64,000 bases of DNA from Algibacter pacificus (GTDB taxonomy: Bacteria; Bacteroidota; Bacteroidia; Flavobacteriales; Flavobacteriaceae): NCBI RefSeq assembly GCF_008033385.1, contig NZ_VOGY01000005.1, positions 124,001 to 188,000 of the forward strand, in the 5' to 3' direction. The first letter of the stretch is position 1. Each line of letters opens with the position of its first letter. The position numbers were made by a program, and so were the translations under genes. Below the pieces are notes generated by a model, which saw only the letters and a program-made list of their open reading frames with translations, was not told where the DNA came from and searched no databases. Positions 17,168 through 25,284 of this stretch are shown one piece after another.

Positions 17168-20100
17168 TTTAAATGTGGGTTTGTAGGTGTTTTTTTATTT
17201 TTGGTAATAAATTTTGGTGAGGGATCGCTATAGCGTGGATCTTGCACTATGGCAAGTTTTTCCATGGCGATTACCTCGATAGTTATGCAATCGAATTCCT
17301 CGATGACTTTCCCGGTAATCGTGTAAATCCCTTTTCCTCTAAAAGGATATTTACTTGCTATTGGCGGAAAATGAACGGTATCTATAAAATGCCCATCGTA
17401 ATCTAAAAAGGTTCCAAAATGCATGTAATTACCGTTGGATGTTCGTGTGTTTTTTGTGGTAACCAAATAGCCTTCGATAGAAATAATACGATTTTTAAAT
17501 TGTGAAAGTTGCTGGGCACGCAACGGTTGCACAGCAGTTTGATCCAATAAATAAAATGGGTTGCATAAAGGAAATCCTAAAAGTTCTAAAGCATCAAAGG
17601 CATCTTCTAGTGTTGAGCTTGGTAATTCTGGAGTTTTATAATCTATGCGTTTGGTTTCAAATAAATTGATAACATGGTCTTGAATTACGGTTTTACTAGT
17701 TTTTAAATGGGCTTCCCAAAGTAATTCACGCTTATTAATTCCTGTAAACCGAAAGGCATTTATTTTAATAAGAAGTGCTGTTTGCTCTACGGATATTGAT
17801 ACGCGTTCAATAAAGTCATCCAAACGTTTAAATGGGCCATTATTTTCGCGTTCCGAGAGTATTTTATTAATGGTTTTAACCTCTAAACCATGCAGAAACA
17901 TAAATCCTAAATAAATTGTTTTTCCTTTAATAATAGTGTCATTGAAACTAGTGTTAATACACGGCGCTTCAATAATACCACCGTGCATTCGGGCTTCGTG
18001 AACGTAGAGTTCGGTACTGTAAAAACCACCAAAATTATTAATGGTTGCCACCATATATTCCAACGGAAAATAAGCTTTTAGAAAAAGACTTTGATAGCTT
18101 TCTACCGCATAGGATGCCGAGTGTCCTTTTGCAAAAGCATAGCCCGCAAAACTCTCAATTTGTTTCCAGATGTCTTCAACTACAGCTTGTGGTTCTCCTT
18201 TTGCTTTACAATTATTAAAGAAGCCTTGTTTTACGGATAAAAACTCGTCTCTCGATCTAAATTTACCCGACATACCACGACGTAATTTATCGGCTTCGGC
18301 TAACGTTAAACCGCCAAAAAAATGAGCTACTTTAATAACATCTTCTTGGTACACCATGACACCGTAGGTTTCGGGCATAATATTAAGCAATACCGGATGC
18401 GCTGTTTTCCGGCGTTCGGGATGGCGATAGCGTAAAATGTATTCACGCATCATACCCGATTTTGCAACACCCGGACGAATTATAGAACTAGCTGCCACCA
18501 AACCTAAATAATTATCTACTTGTAGTTTTTTTAACAGCATGCGCATGGCAGGCGATTCTACGTAAAAACAACCAATAGCCTGTGCGTTTCGTAATATGTG
18601 TTTTATGTTTTCGTCGGTTTTAAAACGTTTAATATCATGGATGTCAATAGGTGGTTTTTCGGGGTGATTGTATTTTACAATAGCTACGGTATCTTTAATT
18701 TTACCTAAACCACGCTGACTTAAAATATCAAATTTATATAATCCGATATCTTCAGCAACTACCATATCAAAATGTGTGGTAGCAAAGCCTTTCGGCGGAA
18801 AAAACGTTGCCGTGTAATAATGAATAGGCTTTTCTGAAATGATAATACCGCTAGCATGAATCCCTAAATAATTAGGAAATCCTTGAAGGTATTCACTGTA
18901 AATAAGGACTAGTTTTGATAATTTATCTAAAGTTTTAATGTTGTAATGCCCTTTACTTAGCGTGTCTATTTCCGATTTTGGCAACCCGAAAACTTTACCC
19001 AATTCGCGTACCGATGCTTTAAATTTAAAGGTGTTATAAACCGCTAAAAGCGCCGTGTTTTTAAAAGTTTTAAAGATAAATTCTGTGATGTCATCCCGAT
19101 CGGTCCATGAAAAATCGATATCAAAATCTGGCGGGTTTTTTCTGTAGAGATTTATAAAACGTTCAAAATATAAATCGAGTTCTATAGGGTCCACATCGGT
19201 AATACGCAGCAAATACGCTACAATACTGTTGGCGCCACTTCCTCTGCCTACGTAATAATAATTTTTGCTTCGGGCATATTTTAAAATTTTCCAATTCATT
19301 AAAAAATAGGACACAAAGTTTTTCTCTTTAATAATACCGAGCTCCTTTTCTATGCGATTAAAAATTACCGCATCTGGTTTTGGGTAGCGGTAGTCTAAAC
19401 CATCATAAGTGAGTTTTTTTAAGAGTTTAAAATCTAAATCTTCACTTTTTGTGTACGATTTTTGATTGTTTGGTACATCGCCCGAAAAATCAAAATTTAC
19501 AGTACATTGGTTTAAAAGTACCTTTGTGTTTTCAATAATTTCGGGGAATTCATTATAAATTTCACTTAGCTTTTTAGCTGAAAGTATAACGTCGGTTTCT
19601 TGCCCTTCTTCGCTTTTGGGTAATTTACTTAACAGCGTATTGTTATCGATAGCTCGCAGTAATCGGTGAATGTTGAACCCTTTTTTACTTTCGAAAGAAA
19701 CCGATTGTAAAATCACTAACTTATCTCTGTTTTTATGCCATTTAGAGAATTTGAATGTATTTAAATCTTTAGGTTTTATACCTAAATATTCATGGGGTTT
19801 TAAGTTGAAATTTTTGCCGTGTTTATACGGATAAATAACATAGGTGTCTTCTAAAATATCTGCTTTCTTCGGGATTATTAATTTGGTGTCGTGCAAAAAG
19901 GTGGATAAATAGCTATTTATATTATGAAAGCCGTTATTGTTTTTAGCGAGCATTATAAATTGCTGTTGTGCACCGTTTCTAAAATCGACACCTAAAACGG
20001 GTTTTATTTTATATTTTTTAGATAATCGAACAAAATCTAAACAAGCCGATGTATTATTAATGTCGGTTAATGCCATGGTTTTAAAGCCATGTTCCGAAGA

Positions 20101-20172
20101 TATGGCAAGCAGTTTTTCGGGACTTATCGTTCCGTAACGTAGGCTGAAATATGAATGACAATTTAAATACAT
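17164..20172 (-). CDS. dnaE2: DnaE-type DNA polymerase III alpha (error-prone, short)
   Basis: 1002 residues from the ATG at 20172 (MYLNCHSYFSLRYG). The frame continues 30 codons upstream, but that part would overlap the divergent repressor gene and is not PHP sequence. It has a PHP domain (1-270) whose first metal motif reads NCH rather than HxH, so the PHP metal site looks degenerate. The polymerase core has PPDFDIDFSW with the catalytic aspartates, and GRGSGANSIVAYLL and GYAFAKGHSASYA. A C-terminal OB-fold is at about 900-985. At 1002 residues it is shorter than the replicative DnaE, as for DnaE2. Operon with dinB suggests an error-prone translesion extender. No imuA or imuB is present. 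Confidence 0.85.
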   Translation of the reverse strand: MYLNCHSYFSLRYGTISPEKLLAISSEHGFKTMALTDINNTSACLDFVRLSKKYKIKPVLGVDFRNGAQQQFIMLAKNNNGFHNINSYLSTFLHDTKLIIPKKADILEDTYVIYPYKHGKNFNLKPHEYLGIKPKDLNTFKFSKWHKNRDKLVILQSVSFESKKGFNIHRLLRAIDNNTLLSKLPKSEEGQETDVILSAKKLSEIYNEFPEIIENTKVLLNQCTVNFDFSGDVPNNQKSYTKSEDLDFKLLKKLTYDGLDYRYPKPDAVIFNRIEKELGIIKEKNFVSYFLMNWKILKYARSKNYYYVGRGSGANSIVAYLLRITDVDPIELDLYFERFINLYRKNPPDFDIDFSWTDRDDITEFIFKTFKNTALLAVYNTFKFKASVRELGKVFGLPKSEIDTLSKGHYNIKTLDKLSKLVLIYSEYLQGFPNYLGIHASGIIISEKPIHYYTATFFPPKGFATTHFDMVVAEDIGLYKFDILSQRGLGKIKDTVAIVKYNHPEKPPIDIHDIKRFKTDENIKHILRNAQAIGCFYVESPAMRMLLKKLQVDNYLGLVAASSIIRPGVAKSGMMREYILRYRHPERRKTAHPVLLNIMPETYGVMVYQEDVIKVAHFFGGLTLAEADKLRRGMSGKFRSRDEFLSVKQGFFNNCKAKGEPQAVVEDIWKQIESFAGYAFAKGHSASYAVESYQSLFLKAYFPLEYMVATINNFGGFYSTELYVHEARMHGGIIEAPCINTSFNDTIIKGKTIYLGFMFLHGLEVKTINKILSERENNGPFKRLDDFIERVSISVEQTALLIKINAFRFTGINKRELLWEAHLKTSKTVIQDHVINLFETKRIDYKTPELPSSTLEDAFDALELLGFPLCNPFYLLDQTAVQPLRAQQLSQFKNRIISIEGYLVTTKNTRTSNGNYMHFGTFLDYDGHFIDTVHFPPIASKYPFRGKGIYTITGKVIEEFDCITIEVIAMEKLAIVQDPRYSDPSPKFITKNKKTPTNPHLK

Positions 20173-20180
20173 AAGTTTTA

Positions 20181-20224
20181 CAAAATTAGCTACATTTAAA
20201 AGTAATTGTTGCTTATATTTGTAG
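20181..20224. promoter_or_regulatory. Divergent promoters and candidate SOS-like operator
   Basis: Forward -7 box TATATTTG lies at 20214-20221 (for the repressor) and reverse box TAATTTTG at 20188-20181 (for dnaE-dinB), both exact matches to TAnnTTTG. Between and over them is an imperfect inverted repeat: CTACATTTAAAAG at 20190-20202 and CTTATATTTGTAG at 20212-20224, matching at 10 of 13 positions. A repressor dimer bound there would cover the forward box and abut the reverse one. The reverse transcript would start within a few bases of the dnaE ATG. Confidence 0.55.
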
Positions 20225-20251
20225 TAAATCAAATTAAATATTAAAAGGTTA

Positions 20252-21034
20252 ATGAAATTCATTCAATCGAATATTAAACATTTACGAAGCCTGAAAGGTT
20301 TTTCACAGGAGCGTTTTGCAGACGAATTAGGGTGGACACGTTCCATTGTGGGGTCTTATGAAGAAGGACGCTCAGAACCGCCAATAGATCGTTTAATTGA
20401 ACTTTCTGTTTACTTTAATATACCGATAGATATTTTGGTTAAAAACGACTTACGTCGCACTAAAAACACTTCTTTTATCGAAGTAGGGAACAAGCGAGTG
20501 TTGTTCCCGGTAACGGTAAACGATATGGACGAAGATTTAATAGAAATTGTGCCAACCAAAGCCTCGGCAGGTTATTTACAAGGGTATGCCGATCCGGAAT
20601 ATATTGAGCAACTTCAGAAAATAAAATTACCGTTTTTACCTACGGGAACGCATCGTGCTTTTCCAATAAGTGGCGATTCTATGTTGCCCGTAAAAGATGG
20701 TTCTTTTATTGTAGCAAAGTTTATGGATTCAATAGATGACGTTAAAAATGGACGCACATATATTGTTTTAACTAAAGATGATGGCTTAGTTTATAAACGT
20801 GTTTATAATAAAATTGAAGAAAAAGGCTGTTTGGAGCTTCATTCGGATAATAAATTATATGCGCCTTACGATGTGAAAATAGCTGATATAATGGAAATTT
20901 GGGAGTTTACTTGTTGTATTAACACCCAAGAATACAGTGAAGAAGAGCTTAAATTAAGCAGTATTATAAATATGTTTCAGGAACTTAAAATTGAATTAAA
21001 ATCGATTAAAGGTTTAGAAAATTATGCTTTATAA
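20252..21034 (+). CDS. LexA-like repressor (HTH-XRE plus S24 peptidase)
   Basis: 260 residues. An N-terminal XRE helix-turn-helix (about 4-62) contains KGFSQERFADELGWTRS. The C-terminal S24 domain (about 105-225) has a candidate Ala-Gly self-cleavage site in KASAGYLQG, the nucleophile serine in SGDSMLP and the general-base lysine in LVYKRVY. This architecture is that of cI/LexA-type repressors inactivated by self-cleavage on RecA filaments. It faces dnaE-dinB across 79 bp and precedes umuD, so it probably represses the whole cassette and itself. It uses an XRE rather than the winged-helix DNA-binding domain of classical LexA. Confidence 0.9.
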   Translation: MKFIQSNIKHLRSLKGFSQERFADELGWTRSIVGSYEEGRSEPPIDRLIELSVYFNIPIDILVKNDLRRTKNTSFIEVGNKRVLFPVTVNDMDEDLIEIVPTKASAGYLQGYADPEYIEQLQKIKLPFLPTGTHRAFPISGDSMLPVKDGSFIVAKFMDSIDDVKNGRTYIVLTKDDGLVYKRVYNKIEEKGCLELHSDNKLYAPYDVKIADIMEIWEFTCCINTQEYSEEELKLSSIINMFQELKIELKSIKGLENYAL

Positions 21035-21134
21035 TAATGGCATTCATTTTAATATTATATTTAACCAACCTAAATAATGATAGTAATCTATATTTTTTAA
21101 GACTAAAATATCATTAAAAATAAAACCAAAACCC

Positions 21135-21587
21135 ATGGCTATACAGTTAAAAAAATCAGCACCTTTAACGCTTTTTAACCCTGAACAAACCGAAAATTTA
21201 GGTGCGCTTTTTTTCGATACAGGAATTTCGGCGGGTTATCCTGCGCCCACCGAAGATTTTAGTCAGCAACATCAGCATTTATCTTTAGATACGGAGCTTG
21301 TTCGGAATAGAGAAACCACATTTTATGCCCGTGTTAGCGGACAATCGATGATTGGTGCTGGGCTAGATGATAATGATTTATTGGTAATAGATAGGAGTAT
21401 AGAACCAACAAATAATAAAATTGCTGTTTGCTTTTTGGATGGCGAATTTACGGTGAAGCGTTTAAAAGTAGATAGGGACGAGATGTGGTTGAAACCCGAA
21501 AATCCCGATTATCCCATTATTAAAATTACACCCGAAAACAAATTTTTAATTTGGGGTATTGTAACGAATGTGATTAAAAAGGTATAG
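21135..21587 (+). CDS. umuD: UmuD-like error-prone polymerase accessory (S24)
   Basis: 150 residues, the usual UmuD length. The cleavage site is in ISAGYPAP (Ala-Gly), the serine in SGQSMIGAG and the lysine in FTVKRLK. RecA-stimulated self-cleavage of UmuD yields the form that activates a Y-family polymerase. The expected adjacent umuC is absent; the only Y-family polymerase here is the dinB-like gene on the far side of the repressor. The 100-bp gap to the repressor holds a spaced inverted repeat (AATGATA at 21076-21082, TATCATT at 21109-21115), which may be an independent control site. Confidence 0.88.
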   Translation: MAIQLKKSAPLTLFNPEQTENLGALFFDTGISAGYPAPTEDFSQQHQHLSLDTELVRNRETTFYARVSGQSMIGAGLDDNDLLVIDRSIEPTNNKIAVCFLDGEFTVKRLKVDRDEMWLKPENPDYPIIKITPENKFLIWGIVTNVIKKV

Positions 21588-21613
21588 GTTTTTATCCTAA
21601 ATTTTAGGTATAA

Positions 21614-21644
21614 AAAAATGCGAAGTGTAAAGCTTCGCATTTTT
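21614..21644. terminator. Bidirectional terminator umuD/atpC
   Basis: AAAAATGCGAAG and its perfect complement CTTCGCATTTTT form a 12-bp stem with a 7-nt loop, with A and T runs on either side, so it serves both converging genes. Confidence 0.9.
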
Positions 21645-21665
21645 TATATATTATAATTTGATGTT

Positions 21666-21944
21666 TTAGTCTGCTAAAACAATCAATTTATTATTTTTTA
21701 ATTCTAACGTTCCAGAGTTAATTTTTAACAAAGTAGCTCCTTTTGCGTTTTTAGTAAATTTATCTTGAACCGTTTCATCTAATTCCACGTTTCCTGTAAT
21801 TTTCACAAAACCTGCTTTCAAAGTAGAAATAATAGGCACGTGATTATTTAACATTTCGAATTCGCCATTTACGCCTGGAACAGCAACGCTAGTTACTTCT
21901 CCGCTAAATAAAGTAGCTTCTGGTGATACAATTTCTAAATACAT
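21666..21944 (-). CDS. atpC: F1F0 ATP synthase epsilon subunit
   Basis: 92 residues. Begins MYLEIVSPEATLFSGEV, the standard start of the epsilon beta-sandwich, with NGEFEMLNNHVPIISTL following. It lacks the C-terminal helical hairpin of E. coli epsilon, as is usual for short Bacteroidota epsilon subunits, so helix-based inhibition is probably absent. Encoded after atpD with about 100 bp between them; the other atp genes are elsewhere. Confidence 0.93.
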   Translation of the reverse strand: MYLEIVSPEATLFSGEVTSVAVPGVNGEFEMLNNHVPIISTLKAGFVKITGNVELDETVQDKFTKNAKGATLLKINSGTLELKNNKLIVLAD

Positions 21945-21962
21945 AGTAAAACTTGTTTTACT

Positions 21963-22037
21963 ACCCTGAATTTATTTCAGGGTCTTTTTAATTTTTATTG
22001 AAAGTTATATTAAAAATGATACTGAAACAAGTTCAGT
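21963..22037 (-). promoter_or_regulatory. Two hairpins between atpD and atpC
   Basis: ACCCTGAA and TTCAGGGT (21963-21970, 21976-21983) and ACTGAA and TTCAGT (22021-22026, 22032-22037) can fold in the atpD-atpC transcript. Neither is followed by a T run on the minus strand, so they may be processing or stability elements rather than terminators. Confidence 0.4.
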
Positions 22038-22048
22038 ACTTGCTTTGG

Positions 22049-23560
<1,512 letters not shown>

Positions 23561-23617
23561 TTATGTGTTTAATATTATGCGTTTTAATTCAATGAAAACC
23601 GTTTGTGTTTTCGCGTG

Positions 23618-23625
23618 CAAATATA
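23618..23625 (-). promoter_or_regulatory. -7 promoter box for atpD
   Basis: On the minus strand this reads TATATTTG, an exact TAnnTTTG match, about 60 nt before the atpD ATG. Confidence 0.6.
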
Positions 23626-23662
23626 ATGGTTTTAATTTAAAACGAAAGTTGTTTTTATAATA

Positions 23663-23695
23663 AAAAAGCGTAGTCCTAATGGAATACGCTTTTTA
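23663..23695 (-). terminator. Terminator of the TonB receptor/SGNH operon
   Basis: AAAAAGCGTA and TACGCTTTTT form a 10-bp stem, extended by TCC/GGA after one mismatch around TAAT. On the minus strand it ends in a T run and lies 20 bp after the SGNH gene. Confidence 0.8.
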
Positions 23696-23714
23696 AGTAT
23701 TTATTAATTGCTAT

Positions 23715-25283
23715 TTATGGTAGTGTTGGTGAATAATTTGTGGGGTAATCTCCAGGGTTTGGGATATTGCCAGATGCAATGAAGTTAGATCCAAAAGCGG
23801 TATCAATAGCTTCTAGGAATTTATATGCCATATATGAATATCCTCTGGCTGTTAAATGAATACCATCTAAGCTAATGGCACCACCGGTTACTAAATTGGC
23901 ATTTAGCGAGTAATCTTCAAAAGCTATTCCGGAAGAGGCTAACTCGGTTAAAATAGTATTTAAATCTACTAATGCAATATTATCATTAGCATCTGATATG
24001 GTTTTAATAGTTGCATTATAAGCATCGCTAGCATCTTTAATAGCTAGTTGTTCTTCTGGAGTTAGAACCCATTTATCAGCAAGAGGAACGGCGACACCGT
24101 TTATAGATAGTGCATTTCCTTGAACAGCTTCTGTACCTATAAAGGATGAAGCGCTAAGAACAAGTAAATCTTCGGCAGTTGCTTGTCGTATGTTTATTAA
24201 GTTTTCATCAATAGTTGTTAAATCGGTTAAATTTTCATCTATAATAACCACTGCATTTGTTGCCGATTCAGAAAATGTAATAGTTCTTTTTGCAATTTCG
24301 GCATCAGCTTGCTCTTGGGTAATTAATTCTTTACTCACCAAATAAGCGAAAGCTTCAACAATTCCTGCGTTATATGCACCATAGGCTGCTGTGCTATTTA
24401 AATATGCAGCCGTATTGGCATCTAATGGAATTGGATTGTGGGGTACTGTTGTAAAATGTGCTAAATCTGTTATATAAGGTACATTGGTAACAACACCTTT
24501 GGCGCCGCCACTTGTTAATGTGGTAACTAAATATTCAAAGGCATTTGCAAAAACAATTGGATCTGTAATATCATTACTTCCGTATGTGGAAGGGTCAAAA
24601 TTTCCTTTTTGATCTTGCCCACTTCCACCAGAAACGGCAAAACTTAAAACATCATTTGCTCCCATTTCTGATAAGGTGAAAAAGGTTGGGTTTTGTGCCA
24701 TAGCATCGCCTAGCATAGTAGCGCTTGAGCTTGAAGCCATTCTAACAAAGTAAGGGTTAGCGTACGATCCTACACCTTCAAGATTTCCATAAGAATCTGA
24801 CAGTAAATGAAAACTTTTTGCGCCGGGAACACCTAAATTATTAAATGGTCCGGTTGGATTATTGAGAACAATATCTGTTGTTACGGTAACATCACCTATT
24901 AAAGATTCTAGGGGTACAGGGCCTGCTCCACCAAAAATAAGTCTTGGCTCTGCTATTCGTGTACCGCCTGCTGCCAAGCCTCCAAAATTATCACTGGTTA
25001 AGGGTTGGGTAAAATCTCCACCTCCTACAGCGGCAAATTGATTTGCTAATATATTTGGAAAAGAATTGTTTTGTCCAGCTATAAAAAGTGCACCGTCTGT
25101 ATAGCCTGCCGTAAACGAAGCGCCTAAGGATACATAGGTTGAAAAATTGGCTGTTCCAGAAGTTAGTTCTGGAATTATTTCTATATCATCTCTACTTACA
25201 TCTTCAATGTCGTTACAACTTGTAAAGCCGATTAAAGCTGATAATATGACTATATACTTGGGGTTTATTATTGTTTTTTTCAT
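23715..25283 (-). CDS. SGNH/GDSL hydrolase lipoprotein
   Basis: 522 residues from MKKTIINPKYIV; the frame opens 15 codons earlier inside the preceding gene. A lipoprotein signal peptide ends at the cysteine in GFTSCND. The SGNH blocks are visible: nucleophile serine in SLGASFTAGY (about residue 50), the Gly and Asn of block III in EMGANDVLS, and the Asp-His pair in LDGIHLTARGYSY near the C-terminus. Probably an outer-membrane esterase or lipase. The start codon lies 1 bp after the stop of the TonB receptor, so the pair is co-translated and likely works together: hydrolysis at the surface, uptake by the receptor. Substrate unknown. Confidence 0.87.
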   Translation of the reverse strand: MKKTIINPKYIVILSALIGFTSCNDIEDVSRDDIEIIPELTSGTANFSTYVSLGASFTAGYTDGALFIAGQNNSFPNILANQFAAVGGGDFTQPLTSDNFGGLAAGGTRIAEPRLIFGGAGPVPLESLIGDVTVTTDIVLNNPTGPFNNLGVPGAKSFHLLSDSYGNLEGVGSYANPYFVRMASSSSATMLGDAMAQNPTFFTLSEMGANDVLSFAVSGGSGQDQKGNFDPSTYGSNDITDPIVFANAFEYLVTTLTSGGAKGVVTNVPYITDLAHFTTVPHNPIPLDANTAAYLNSTAAYGAYNAGIVEAFAYLVSKELITQEQADAEIAKRTITFSESATNAVVIIDENLTDLTTIDENLINIRQATAEDLLVLSASSFIGTEAVQGNALSINGVAVPLADKWVLTPEEQLAIKDASDAYNATIKTISDANDNIALVDLNTILTELASSGIAFEDYSLNANLVTGGAISLDGIHLTARGYSYMAYKFLEAIDTAFGSNFIASGNIPNPGDYPTNYSPTLP

Positions 25284-25284
25284 C

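Noticed and set aside
20173-20262. 30-codon N-terminal extension of the DnaE-like protein
   Set aside because: It would overlap the divergent repressor start and the promoter boxes; the PHP domain begins at the internal Met.
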